Positions 37,624-48,154 are shown, counted from the first letter of the stretch. The stretch is DNA of 64,000 bases from Bacillota bacterium (GCA_029239605.1 JARBUO010000020.1:1-64000); one strand, 5' to 3'. Numbers and translations are program-made. The notes: generated by a model not told the origin, from the letters alone.

Positions 37624-37790
37624 CTAGTATAATCCACACCAAATAACCTTACGCTTTGCTTGCCTATTTTCCTGATAGCACTATTCCCCAAGCCTCGACG
37701 TAGCCACTGCTATGCCTGCGTTTGTGAAACAGCACTCTCAGAAAAATATTCTGCGCCAAACATTAAGGTATTTCATGTGGGTTATACTAG
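37624..37790. mobile_element. MITE-like palindromic element (167 bp, no ORF)
   Basis: Imperfect terminal inverted repeats CTAGTATAATCCACACCAAATAACCTTA (37624-37651) and rc CTAGTATAACCCACATGAAATACCTTA (37764-37790); inner arms also partly complementary. Confidence 0.6.
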
Positions 37791-37900
37791 TTTGTCACAG
37801 TAGAATTATAACAATTCACACTGCACACCACAAGAAAAGTCTCGAAAACAAATAAAAAACTCTAAACCCACCAAATTCAATGTGCTTAGAGTTTCAACTT

Positions 37901-37975
<75 letters not shown>

Positions 37976-38113
37976 GCATCGATTTTCTTTAAAGATCATC
38001 CGCTTTAAAATCTTATGCAGATGATTCCCGAAGCATTCCTGTAAAGTCTAGGCTTTTCATTTCAGTTTTCGGGACATAAATGCGCGTGCCGCGAAACACG
38101 CGCATTTATTGAT

Positions 38114-38188
38114 TGGCTAGGGTAGAAGGATTCGAACCTTCGGATGATGGAGTCAGAGTCCATTGCCTTACCGCTTGGCGATACCCCA
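38114..38188 (-). tRNA. tRNA-Gln(CTG)
   Basis: TGGGGTATCGCCAAGCGGTAAGGCAATGGACTCTGACTCCATCATCCGAAGGTTCGAATCCTTCTACCCTAGCCA. Confidence 0.93.
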
Positions 38189-38236
38189 ATGTTATGTGCC
38201 TATTTTTTGTTTTCCCCATATGATGATAATTTTATA

Positions 38237-38313
38237 TGGGGTGGGTGATGGGATTCGAACCCACGAATGCAGGAGCCACAACCCTGTGTCTTAACCGCTT
38301 GACTACACCCACC
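38237..38313 (-). tRNA. tRNA-His(GTG)
   Basis: GGTGGGTGTAGTCAAGCGGTTAAGACACAGGGTTGTGGCTCCTGCATTCGTGGGTTCGAATCCCATCACCCACCCCA. Confidence 0.94.
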
Positions 38314-38388
38314 ATGCTTGTTAATTTCCCGAAAAACTTTCTTCGAAAAATCTTTCGCATACTTAGATTTTTTTACACAGTTTTAATA

Positions 38389-38465
38389 TGGCGATCCGGA
38401 TCGGGCTCGAACCGACGACCTCCAGCGTGACAGGCTGGCATTCTAACCAACTGAACTACCGGACC
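38389..38465 (-). tRNA. tRNA-Asp(GTC)
   Basis: GGTCCGGTAGTTCAGTTGGTTAGAATGCCAGCCTGTCACGCTGGAGGTCGTCGGTTCGAGCCCGATCCGGATCGCCA. Confidence 0.95.
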
Positions 38466-38478
38466 GCATTTTTAAAAA

Positions 38479-38554
38479 TGGTGGGCGCAATAGGGCTCGA
38501 ACCTATGACCCCCTGCTTGTAAGGCAGGTGCTCTCCCAGCTGAGCTATGCGCCC
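38479..38554 (-). tRNA. tRNA-Val(TAC)
   Basis: GGGCGCATAGCTCAGCTGGGAGAGCACCTGCCTTACAAGCAGGGGGTCATAGGTTCGAGCCCTATTGCGCCCACCA. Confidence 0.95.
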
Positions 38555-38584
38555 TCATTGCTTAAATGTAGTCCATAAAGAACA

Positions 38585-38661
38585 TGGTAGCGGCGAGTGG
38601 AGTCGAACCACCGACCTTCCGGGTATGAACCGGACGCTCTAGCCAACTAAGCTACACCGCC
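38585..38661 (-). tRNA. tRNA-Met(CAT), probably elongator
   Basis: GGCGGTGTAGCTTAGTTGGCTAGAGCGTCCGGTTCATACCCGGAAGGTCGGTGGTTCGACTCCACTCGCCGCTACCA. Confidence 0.94.
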
Positions 38662-38778
38662 ACATTCAAGCCGACATTAATACGTCGCAAGAAAGATAGT
38701 ACCATTTCTGGACAAGTATGTCAAGCAGTTTTTCTGGCTAAATCCGTCATTTTTTTCTTTCCTTTATCTGGCATCTAT

Positions 38779-40392
38779 TTATTGCATTTCGCGCTGCATA
38801 TATGGATAGTAGATAAAGTAAGAATTTCTGCCGAGGGTCTTGGACCTTTGCATTGCCAGGCTGCTGTGCTTGATCAGCTTTTTTTTATCAATTTTCTCGA
38901 CATTTGTATATTCTATACCAATACTGATACCTATGTCAACATGTATTTCATCAATAAATCGGATTCCTTCAATTTCTTTTATAATTCTTTCGGCAATTCG
39001 TTCCGGATACTTGGGTGATGTCCAATTTGTAATGAAGATCAGGAATTCATCTCCTCCCAATCTGGAGGGATAGCAAATATGCTGAGGCAGGGCCCGCAGA
39101 ACGTCTGCAACTTCCATAAGAACTCTTTCACCAATATCATATCCAAGATTATCATTAAGATCCGTAAAACCGTCTAAGTCCAGCATGAGCAGTGCCTGAT
39201 TCGGATTTTTATACAGAAGCGTATCTAAAACCTCATAAATCGCACTGCGGTTGGGCAGATGCGTCAGACTGTCAATTCGCGAAGAAAGCCGCAATTCTCT
39301 TTCACTTTTCTGCAGATTATCGGCAAGGCTGTTGATGTTGAAACAGAGTTCGTGAAATTCACCGCTGCCTCTGCAGAAACACCGAACGGTAAGATCACCG
39401 TCAGTCATCTTTTTGGTACTGTTGCTGATTTGTTTCAGCGGCCGGGTCAGCACAATACTGGTATAATAGCCGCCTGAGATCGCAAGGATAACCACGACCA
39501 AACCGATTGCAAACATTATTTCTTTGGACGTATTGATATCGTTGTAGACCGTATCCCGTTTCACAGACGCAACTGCAATACAATTGATTTTATCGACAGT
39601 TTTATAGGAGCCGATATACTGTTCTCCCTCTTTTTCAAAGCTTACGTCTCCTCGGTCGGATTTCAGCTGTCCGCTTCTAAAGTCTTGTATCAGTAGATCC
39701 AAAGTGTTTTTATTCCTGTAATCCTGATAGAGCATTCCCGCATTGACCTTGCTGTACTGGAAAACCAGCATCCCATTCTTTCTGATCAGAAAAGAATAAT
39801 CATTGGCTTCCATATCCAGGTTACTTAAGTAATTCTTCAACGGGTCCATCTTCAGGGTTTGTTTGAGAATACCTACTGTCTCTCCGTCCTCAGCTTTAAT
39901 TGGAACAGCAAAGTCAAGGGTATCCGATGTTTCATTGATTGTCACGATATTTAGATAGGCTTCCTTCCCGGAGATAATGTCTTTGTACAATTGGGTCTTA
40001 TTCAGCGCAAGCCCCTCTTCAGAGGGAACAGAAGAAATTACAACGGTTCCTTTTGCGTCCAGAATCGCTCCGCTGATGACAGGAAAACTAATATCATCCA
40101 GTAGCCGCAGCCGCAATTGTGTGCGTTCCTGCAAATCAAGAGTTTCGGCTTCCCCGGAGGATTCATCCAGCAGCCTTGATACGAACTCCAGATTCGTCTT
40201 TTTTTCAATCTCCGAGTGCAGCGCATCGTAATAGTCTGTTATTCGGTACTCCATCATCCGGACCGTTCTGCACAGGCTTTCAAGCCTTGAATCAATAATT
40301 GCCGTTTGAACGTATTGAAGCATAACATAGCTGATCAGAAGAGTAGGCATGATTGCCATGGCGATAAAGGCAAACCAGATCTTACGCTTCAT
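38779..40392 (-). CDS. diguanylate cyclase (extracellular sensor - HAMP - GGDEF)
   Basis: N-terminal TM plus sensor; SRLGGDEFLIFITN; start MKRKIWFAF at 40392 behind AGGAGG. Confidence 0.9.
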   Translation of the reverse strand: MKRKIWFAFIAMAIMPTLLISYVMLQYVQTAIIDSRLESLCRTVRMMEYRITDYYDALHSEIEKKTNLEFVSRLLDESSGEAETLDLQERTQLRLRLLDDISFPVISGAILDAKGTVVISSVPSEEGLALNKTQLYKDIISGKEAYLNIVTINETSDTLDFAVPIKAEDGETVGILKQTLKMDPLKNYLSNLDMEANDYSFLIRKNGMLVFQYSKVNAGMLYQDYRNKNTLDLLIQDFRSGQLKSDRGDVSFEKEGEQYIGSYKTVDKINCIAVASVKRDTVYNDINTSKEIMFAIGLVVVILAISGGYYTSIVLTRPLKQISNSTKKMTDGDLTVRCFCRGSGEFHELCFNINSLADNLQKSERELRLSSRIDSLTHLPNRSAIYEVLDTLLYKNPNQALLMLDLDGFTDLNDNLGYDIGERVLMEVADVLRALPQHICYPSRLGGDEFLIFITNWTSPKYPERIAERIIKEIEGIRFIDEIHVDIGISIGIEYTNVEKIDKKKLIKHSSLAMQRSKTLGRNSYFIYYPYMQREMQ

Positions 40393-40486
40393 ACTCAGAA
40401 TTCCTCCTAAACCTATGCAGCAGCGCCGCACACTTAATTGATGCGTTCATTATATCACAAACTCTCCTCTATTTTCATATATTACC

Positions 40487-40509
40487 ACATAGAAGTTTTA
40501 CTTCTATGT
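40487..40509. promoter_or_regulatory. perfect 10-bp inverted repeat upstream of feoA
   Basis: ACATAGAAGT-TTT-ACTTCTATGT. Confidence 0.6.
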
Positions 40510-40536
40510 AAATTTTGTAATCGTCGGGGTAGTTAT

Positions 40537-40776
40537 ATGAGCTTGGATATCAAACCACTAAATACCCTGCCCCTTGGGAAAAAGGCTGTGGTCTCGGATC
40601 TTACCGCCATCGGTACCGAGAGACGAAGAATGCTGGACCTTGGTCTTGTTAAAGGTGCTTCCGTCGAAGCCCTGCATAAGAGTCCCACCGGAGATCCTAC
40701 AGCCTATTTCATCATGGGGGCAGTTATTGCGCTTCGGGGCGATGATGCCCGTAAAATATTAATAAAAGAATATTAA
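40537..40776 (+). CDS. feoA: FeoA-family ferrous iron transport protein
   Basis: MSLDIKPLNTLPLGKKAVVSDLTAIGTERRRMLDLGLVKGASVEAL; directly upstream of feoB. Confidence 0.88.
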   Translation: MSLDIKPLNTLPLGKKAVVSDLTAIGTERRRMLDLGLVKGASVEALHKSPTGDPTAYFIMGAVIALRGDDARKILIKEY

Positions 40777-40801
40777 CAGGAACGGAGAGGAATTTGTCGC
40801 G

Positions 40802-42575
40802 ATGGATCCTATTGTTATTGCACTCGCCGGCAACCCAAATGTCGGAAAAAGTACCGTATTCAACAGTCTGACCGGCTTGAACCAACATACAGGAAACTGG
40901 CCGGGTAAAACAGTCACCAATGCGCTGGGCAACTTTACATACAAAGGTCGAACCTTTGTAGTAGCAGACATCCCTGGTACTTACTCCCTCATGGCGGCTT
41001 CGGCAGAAGAAGAAATAGCAAAGGATTTTATTTGTTCGGGAACTCCCGATGTCACCGTAATTGTGACGGATGCGACCTGCCTCGAACGCAATTTAAATCT
41101 TGTTCTTCAAATCCTGACCGTATCCGACAGGGTGATCGTGTGTGTCAATCTGCTTGATGAGGCCGCAAAAAAAGGTATCCTTGTAGATTTACAAACCTTG
41201 TCGGATCTCCTTCAGGTCCCTGTGGTCGGTATGGTAGCCCGTTCTGAACAAGGTCTTTCAGAACTGAAGGAACAAATTTATACTGCAACAAATGAAAAGC
41301 CAGCGGGTGAAAAGCGTTCAAAAAAGTGCATGGCATGCAGCCTAAAGCCATCCTTTACGGAAGCGGATGCAGAAGCCTTTATCAAAAGATCAAAAGAACT
41401 TTATGGCCGCTGTGTATCTGTTAAAAAACAGAATTACAATGCGGTTGACCGGCGCATTGACGATGTGGTTACCTCAAGGCGATTTGGAATCCCCTTAATG
41501 ATTTTGCTGCTTGGAATGATTTTCTGGATCACGATTGTCGGTGCAAATTACCCATCTGCTGTGCTTGCCGATTTTTTCTCCTGGCTTGAGGGAAAGCTTT
41601 ATCTGTTTTCAGCTTCTGTAGGTTCTCCTGCCTGGCTGGACGGCCCTGTCATATCGGGAGTCTATAAAACCCTCACCTGGGTCATCTCAGTCATGCTGCC
41701 GCCTATGGCTATTTTCTTTCCGTTGTTTGCACTTCTGGAAGACTTCGGTTATCTGCCTCGGGTGGCTTTCAATATGGATCACTTCTTTCGGAAAGCTTCT
41801 GCCCATGGCCGGCAGGCTTTGAGCATGTGCATGGGCTTTGGCTGCAATGCCTGCGGTGTCATTGGCTGCAGAATCATCGATTCTCCGAGAGAAAGGCTCA
41901 TTGCTATTCTGACCAATAATTTTGTGCCTTGCAACGGTCGATTTCCAACACTCATTGCAATCATTATCATGTATTTCAGCGTATCGGGCAGTGGCTTTGC
42001 CCAGTCATTCCTCTTTTGCCCTGGAGCTTCCACCTTACAGAAGACCTCAATTCAGAAAGGTCATCATTCGCTCAATCATGGATAGAACACTCTTTGTCCT
42101 GATGCGGGCAGTGGTGGTGGCAGCCCCGGCAGGACTTGTCATTTGGGTCTTCGCCAACATTACCATTGGTGATGCAAGCATTTTGACCCACTGTACAGAA
42201 TTTCTAGATCCATTCGCCTACCATATCGGTGTAGACGGTGTCATTCTGATGGCTTTTATTTTAGGGTTTCCCGCAAATGAAATCGTTGTTCCGATTATCA
42301 TTATGGCTTATCTGTCAACGGGCAGCCTGACGGAATTTTCCGGGCTGGAGCAGCTGCGTCAGCTGCTCGATGCAAACGGCTGGACTGCACTTACAGCACT
42401 CTGTACCATGCTGCTGTGCATCTTCCATTTTCCCTGCGCAACCACATGCCTGACCATAAAAAAAGAAACCCTGAGTCTCAAGTGGACTTTGCTCTCCATG
42501 GCAATTCCCACTGTGACCGGGTTAACTCTCTGTTTTATTGCAGCATCCTTCGGAAGAATGCTGTTTGGATTTTAA
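40802..42575 (+). pseudogene. feoB: ferrous iron transporter FeoB, disrupted by a probable internal deletion/frameshift near 41975-42012
   Basis: ORF 40802..42085 has G1 GNPNVGKST and the permease N-half to GRFPTLIAIIIMYFS; ORF 41922..42575 supplies SSFALELPPYRRPQFRKVIIRSIMDRTLFVL to the C-terminus in another frame. Confidence 0.8.
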
Positions 42576-42588
42576 TACTGTAAACGTT

Positions 42589-43047
42589 CTATTTACCCAG
42601 GAACTCTAAGATTTCAAATGCGTTGGTATCCGGCTTGGCCTTTTCAAAGACCTTGAGAATCATTCCCTCTTCGTCAATGATGTAAGTCGACCTGACAACG
42701 CCCATAGAACTCTTGCCATAAAGTTTCTTCTCCTGCCACACATCATACGCCTGAATCGCGGCAAGCTGCGGATCAGACAGTAAAATAAAGGGCAATTCGT
42801 ATTTCTCCGCAAATTTCTGATGGGATTTGCTGCTGTCCTTGCTGATCCCGATTACGGCAATATCCTCGGACCGGAACCCATCATATGCCTCTTTGAATGC
42901 ACAGGCCTGCCTCGTGCATCCAGGAGTATTATCTCTGGGATAAAAATATACAACAACCTTCTTTCCCTTAAAGTCCGACAGGCTTACAAGATTCCCGTTC
43001 TTGTCCTCCAAAGAGAAATCCGGCGCTTTCATTCCTTCTTTCAACAT
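42589..43047 (-). CDS. bcp: peroxiredoxin, Bcp/AhpC-TSA family
   Basis: MLKEGMKAPDFSLEDKNGNLVSLSDFKGKKVVVYFYPRDNTPGCTRQACAF. Confidence 0.9.
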   Translation of the reverse strand: MLKEGMKAPDFSLEDKNGNLVSLSDFKGKKVVVYFYPRDNTPGCTRQACAFKEAYDGFRSEDIAVIGISKDSSKSHQKFAEKYELPFILLSDPQLAAIQAYDVWQEKKLYGKSSMGVVRSTYIIDEEGMILKVFEKAKPDTNAFEILEFLGK

Positions 43048-43185
43048 AATAACACCTCCCGTTCCTGTGAAATTCACCCGCAGCCGTGCAAGCCTGCATG
43101 AAGTGCAGCAAAGCACGGAGAGGACTGAATTTTCACGTTGTTTTAATTAATATACCCGCTCCGCGTCATCTCACCCATAAAATTT

Positions 43186-43461
43186 CTACAGTATGTAATA
43201 CCAGACCAGGAAGATGACCGACAGGTTAAACAATAATGCAATGGGAAGAAGGAGCTTGAATTTCCATTTCTTCGTCTTGTGGCGAAACAACAGGGAACCG
43301 AGCAAACTGCCGAGTCCCCCCATAGCAAACGCGGCCGTCAAAAGTGTCTGCTCACTAATGCGCCTCCAATTTTTTATCGCAAACAGCTTGTCTGCTCCCA
43401 TCAGAAACAGGGTGGCAAAATTCCACCCGATTACGATTTCGATCCAAATCCATTCTTTCAT
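43186..43461 (-). CDS. DUF1294 domain membrane protein
   Basis: ATLFLMGADKLFAIKNWRRISEQTLLTAAFAMGGLGSLLGSLLFRHKTKKWKF. Confidence 0.8.
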   Translation of the reverse strand: MKEWIWIEIVIGWNFATLFLMGADKLFAIKNWRRISEQTLLTAAFAMGGLGSLLGSLLFRHKTKKWKFKLLLPIALLFNLSVIFLVWYYIL

Positions 43462-44726
43462 ACCAACTCCATCATTCCGGTTCTTATTGATCTGAACTCA
43501 CTCTTTATTTTATGATAAATCTCGGTAATTCTCAAGGTATTCATCCTGCAGCATTCCATGATTATGTCATAATTGGCGATGGCTGTTTCTATCACCCTTC
43601 GGTCAAGTTTGCCGCTATCCATCTGCCGCTTTAGAATATCAATTACAACTTCTTTTGAGAAGCTTTCTTTGTAACTTCTCTTGCCCGCAAGGGCGCTCAT
43701 CATATCAGAAACAGCTACAATCCGATCATTTAAGGTGAGTTGATCCCCTGTCAATTTCAAAGGATACCCCCGTCCATCCAGTTTTTCATGGTGCCTGTAA
43801 GCAATCTGATACACTTCATCCTGTACACGACCTTTGAGAATGTCACCGGTGATTTCGATATGCTCTCTCATGGTCCTCATTTCCTCATTGGTTAAACTAC
43901 CCGGCTTCTCAAGAATCCCCAGAGGGGTAGCGATCTTCCCGATATCATGGAGGTATGCCCCGAGCTCTATTTTCTCCAGATCCTCTTCCTGTAAGCCAAG
44001 GAATCTGCCCAATTCCAGACTGATGCTGACGGTTGAGACCACATGGGTTACCGTTGTTTCACTGCGAAAGTCGATGGAATAGGCGATCATGCGGATGAAA
44101 TCCAGCATCGTGTCGCCCTCAAAGTCTGCATCTTTCAGCATTCCTTTCAGTTCACCCAGATAGGACCCATCTTTTATGGAATTTTCGATGTCTGCCTCTT
44201 TGTTTACCTGGCGGAAAAGAGAGATTGCCTTTTCGCCAAATCGATATTTCTGGTGGTCCAGATCCGCTTCCGCTTCCCGCAGGCTTTGCCTGCCTTGCAT
44301 CAGAATATCCATACGGTCCGCCAGATGAATCATAACGGCAATGTCCTTGATCCTTCGCTCCACATTGACTTTTTCATAGTGAATCTCATTGAAATGGTGG
44401 TAGAGAATGACTTCCGACCATTTGCTCAGCGGCGACATATATTTAAAAAAAAGGGAACCATAGATCGAATGATCGAACACATCGTCTGATTCAAACCGAA
44501 GCATGTTGTCGATTTCTTCCGTCTTATAAGCCCCTATATCATGGAGAGAGGAAACGATCACAATCTCCTGCATTTCGCGCAGCGAATAGGTGCCTGATGC
44601 CTGCATCATCTTATAAACGATATATGCTACTCGGTGTCCATGGTCGACTAATCTGACGTCGATCTGGTCCAAGGCTCTGAGCATGACCGACATAACACGC
44701 CCGACTGTAAGGTTGAGCCTTTTCAT
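43458..44726 (-). CDS. HD-GYP domain c-di-GMP phosphodiesterase-like protein
   Basis: HDIGKIATPLGILEKPGSLTNEEM...RHHEKLDGRGYPLKLTGDQL. Confidence 0.88.
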   Translation of the reverse strand: MKRLNLTVGRVMSVMLRALDQIDVRLVDHGHRVAYIVYKMMQASGTYSLREMQEIVIVSSLHDIGAYKTEEIDNMLRFESDDVFDHSIYGSLFFKYMSPLSKWSEVILYHHFNEIHYEKVNVERRIKDIAVMIHLADRMDILMQGRQSLREAEADLDHQKYRFGEKAISLFRQVNKEADIENSIKDGSYLGELKGMLKDADFEGDTMLDFIRMIAYSIDFRSETTVTHVVSTVSISLELGRFLGLQEEDLEKIELGAYLHDIGKIATPLGILEKPGSLTNEEMRTMREHIEITGDILKGRVQDEVYQIAYRHHEKLDGRGYPLKLTGDQLTLNDRIVAVSDMMSALAGKRSYKESFSKEVVIDILKRQMDSGKLDRRVIETAIANYDIIMECCRMNTLRITEIYHKIKSEFRSIRTGMMELV

Positions 44727-44998
44727 AGTTGATCTCCTTATCTTTATGAACTACATTTCGTAACATAATATTAGCATAATCTGGGCAGAAAGTATAACGA
44801 TTTTCGCGAATAATGTCACAGGATGTCGTATAATGAAGAAATGCTCCCTATCCGGCAGTTAGGGAGCACTTCGTGTTTAAAGGTCATTTATATGCGTCTC
44901 ACAAACGCTTTTGTATTGTGTTCTATGCAGCTTTGGAGCGCCATACGCTTCCGTGCGGATTCTACGTGCTTTCGCGTTCGGCTGGCTGATCGATTCCG

Positions 44999-46156
44999 CT
45001 ACAGCTTGATTTCCGTATGATTGAGGATAATGCTGTCGATTCCTTTAGGATCAAGTAGTTCTCTCATTTTCATGTTGATAACATAATCACTTCCAACTAT
45101 GGATGTTCCCCAGCCCATGGAATCATCCTTTGTTAAAATTGTCCCGTCCTTAAGTTTCACCGAAGTGATTTCGATTAGTTCTCCGTCTTCAGGATTGGGT
45201 GGCACAGAATCATACGCTCTAATGTAGTCCCCGCTGATTTTGACATTGAATGCGATGGGAGAAATTGAGATGGAATCCACACGCACAGTCTCTCCGTTGA
45301 CTTCAATGTCCTTGCTGATCTCAAAGGTCCTGGAAACATCCTGATAAGCCAGTTTCCAGTTCAGAAGCCATTCGCCCTCATAGTCCAGAACCATTTCACC
45401 GCTGTCCATATCATAATGTCTCATGTTAACGAATTTGAGCTCAATATCCTTATCATTGATTTCGCTGTTTGCTTCCATGGAGAAGAGCAGCGTTCCTTTA
45501 TTATCGCTTGGATCTTCGTCGGGGATCTGGTCGCAGCTATAGCCCATACCCGTTGCTCCTTTCACTTTCAGATAGATCATATCGAACCCTGTCTGGGAAT
45601 TCAGAATCTGACCTTCCGGAACTGTTATATTAAGCAGAATATACATATTGCTCGCATCCCCGATTGTCTGTACCGCCTCGATGGTTACTCCACTGTCCTC
45701 TGCACGCACACCTACGTTCATCCCTGCACCGTTCAAATCCCCCTGATTTTGATCACTCATCCCAAAATAATTAGAAATCCGGCTGTCCCAGTGGAAGATC
45801 TCCGCAGCAAATGCTGTCGAAGCAAAAGCGCACAAAGCGACAAGGGATGCGATGAGGATTCTTCTTCTCCTGCCGAACCGGAATACCTTGCCGCTGCTGC
45901 TTGGATTCAGGCGCGTACTTTCGGAAGCCGCATCCCCAGAATCCCCTTCTGTAAGCAGTGGCGGAACTTTCTTTGCTTCTTCTCGCAGCTTTGCCTGAAT
46001 CATTGAGAAGATTCTCCCCTTCTCTTCCTCTGTGAGCCGGTCCTGAAGCAGTTCTGATCCATCACTCAAATTCATGGTTTCCGTTTCGTAAATGTCACCC
46101 AACAACTCATCAATTCTCAATTCACCCTTATGATCAATTCTTCCGTTCTTATTCAT
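44999..46156 (-). CDS. DUF4179-like anti-sigma-type membrane protein
   Basis: Soluble N-terminus, one TM (RILIASLVALCAFASTAFAAEIF), extracellular domain; overlaps the ECF sigma gene. Confidence 0.7.
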   Translation of the reverse strand: MNKNGRIDHKGELRIDELLGDIYETETMNLSDGSELLQDRLTEEEKGRIFSMIQAKLREEAKKVPPLLTEGDSGDAASESTRLNPSSSGKVFRFGRRRRILIASLVALCAFASTAFAAEIFHWDSRISNYFGMSDQNQGDLNGAGMNVGVRAEDSGVTIEAVQTIGDASNMYILLNITVPEGQILNSQTGFDMIYLKVKGATGMGYSCDQIPDEDPSDNKGTLLFSMEANSEINDKDIELKFVNMRHYDMDSGEMVLDYEGEWLLNWKLAYQDVSRTFEISKDIEVNGETVRVDSISISPIAFNVKISGDYIRAYDSVPPNPEDGELIEITSVKLKDGTILTKDDSMGWGTSIVGSDYVINMKMRELLDPKGIDSIILNHTEIKL

Positions 46157-46715
46157 ATTGAACCCCCCTTTCCGTCAGTTCCAGTCTCAATCGGTCTTTT
46201 CCTCTGTACAAATGATTCTCTACGGTTTTCGGAGTCAAACCCAGACGCAAGGCGATATCCTTAATCTTTACAAAATAAAAGTATCTCAAAATAAACACAG
46301 ACCGCATGGGCTCATCCAAACATTCCACCGTATGATGTACAATACTGTCATTCAGTTTCTGTGCATAATCTCCCGCAAGATCAACGGCTGCCTCTATGAC
46401 CACCTCCTCCAGGGGAATATGCTCCCGGCTCTTGTTCATTGTTCTGCGCTTATCCAATGCCTTATGTCTGGTTATTCCGTACAGATAGCTTTTCAGGGAA
46501 TAACCTGCTTTCTCATCAAACCTTTCTATCGACCTCCATAATTCAACGAAGCTGTCGGCCGCTGCCTCTTCCACATCCTCAGCAGTGCAGTCGAACAATA
46601 TGTTTCGGCATATGGTTCTTACCGGACCGCCATATGCGTTAAGCGCCATATGTATTCCCTCTTCCGGTGCTGCTTTTAGCAAACGCAGAATCTTCTCTTC
46701 ACTGATGTCCTTCAT
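46149..46715 (-). CDS. ECF-type RNA polymerase sigma factor
   Basis: Region 2 (VEEAAADSFVELWRSIERFDEKAGYSLKSYLYGITRHKALDKRR) and region 4 (LRLGLTPKTVENHLYRGKDRLR). Confidence 0.9.
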   Translation of the reverse strand: MKDISEEKILRLLKAAPEEGIHMALNAYGGPVRTICRNILFDCTAEDVEEAAADSFVELWRSIERFDEKAGYSLKSYLYGITRHKALDKRRTMNKSREHIPLEEVVIEAAVDLAGDYAQKLNDSIVHHTVECLDEPMRSVFILRYFYFVKIKDIALRLGLTPKTVENHLYRGKDRLRLELTERGVQYE

Positions 46716-46898
46716 GATGTTACTCCTTACCCTTTACCTGACCGTATACAGTCTATGATTCCAGAAAAACGTCCTTCACTTTACTATTCGGATCATCAAT
46801 TGATTTTCACTCACAATCATTAATAAAAAAATTTTCTCGCTTATGATTTGTGTAAAAAAAGTCAATTTAAAATGAGGGTCCATTGACCCTCATCTAAC

Positions 46899-48065
46899 TC
46901 ACCTATATTTCTTTCTTCTTTTATTATGATACATCAGGCTGTCGACATGATGCATAAATTGATCGAAATTTTCAAAATCCGAATCGTACAGCTCTGCACC
47001 GATGCTGCAATCGAGGATGTATTGTTTATTGGAATTCTCATTATGCTTCTGAAAACTTTCCCGAATCCTTTCTACGGTGGCTTCAATCTTTTCTCTCGTA
47101 TTGCAGTCCAGTATAATCAGGAACTCGTCGCCCCCAGTTCTGGCGATGATATCGGTTTTCCGGAGAACACTCTTGATCAGCTGTACGGTTGTCCTTAATG
47201 CATAGTCTCCCTCGAAATGCCCGTGTTCATCATTGATCCGCTTCAACTCGTCGATATCGAGCACGATCAAACCGAACGCTTCATTCCGCTTCTGCTTTCT
47301 TCTTCGATCGATACAGTACTCGAAGGTGCTTCTGGTCCAAGCACCAGTCAGATCGTCAATATGAACCATTCTCAGCTGTAAAAAAATATAGAATACGACG
47401 AGAGAATAGGCAGCACAGCTCCACATAAGTAAAACTCCGTAGAAGTGCGCCTGTACGACCCCTCCAATAAGCGGAAGAATCCCGAAAACCAACATCGGCA
47501 GGTACTCTTCCTTTACGATTTTTCCGCGATGCAAGCAAACAAGAACAAAGGCGTATGCGATATAAAAATAGACGATGCTTATGGAAAGTAAAAACAGCGG
47601 ACCGCGGTGGTATACGTTAGCACTGTCAATGTAAAATACCAGATCGTAGGCTGGTGATAAAATGGTTATGATCAAATTCAGAAAAACCGGAATTGCAAAC
47701 AGGAAATGGGTTCGATGAGTAATCTTTCGATCGGGGATACACCAATTCGAAATCAACAGATACCAAAAATAAGTTAAAAAAGGCGCCAGCGCGTACAAAA
47801 TTACATGAAGTGCAGTGGATAAAGGCGCTGCCCATGCCGCATTGCTGCGGTTAAGGATGCAGGTCGCTGTCTCAAGGAGCAGTTCAAATATGACAATCTG
47901 ACTCGTGATCAAAAAAACCCTGTTCAGCCGGTCGCTTCGATCAAGCCTTCTGAAAGCGATTAAAACCACGATTCCCAGTATTGCAGCAGCCATCAGATTA
48001 TTGTCAATTCTCAAGAATTTCTCCATTGTGCAGGTTACCACCCAAATTATCATCAATACTATCAC
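46899..48065 (-). CDS. diguanylate cyclase (membrane - GGDEF)
   Basis: TM N-terminus; ARTGGDEFLIILD. Confidence 0.88.
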   Translation of the reverse strand: MIVLMIIWVVTCTMEKFLRIDNNLMAAAILGIVVLIAFRRLDRSDRLNRVFLITSQIVIFELLLETATCILNRSNAAWAAPLSTALHVILYALAPFLTYFWYLLISNWCIPDRKITHRTHFLFAIPVFLNLIITILSPAYDLVFYIDSANVYHRGPLFLLSISIVYFYIAYAFVLVCLHRGKIVKEEYLPMLVFGILPLIGGVVQAHFYGVLLMWSCAAYSLVVFYIFLQLRMVHIDDLTGAWTRSTFEYCIDRRRKQKRNEAFGLIVLDIDELKRINDEHGHFEGDYALRTTVQLIKSVLRKTDIIARTGGDEFLIILDCNTREKIEATVERIRESFQKHNENSNKQYILDCSIGAELYDSDFENFDQFMHHVDSLMYHNKRRKKYR

Positions 48066-48154
48066 CGATCAAGTTCATTGTATCAACTTGATCGTATTTC
48101 GTCAATATTCTACCAAATATTGAATATAATTTGCCCACGTGTCGAAAGTTCGGA

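Noticed and set aside
41922-42575. Independent gene for a 217-aa membrane protein
   Set aside because: Its sequence from SSFALELPPYRRPQ onward is the FeoB C-terminal half; it is the out-of-frame remainder of feoB, not a separate gene.
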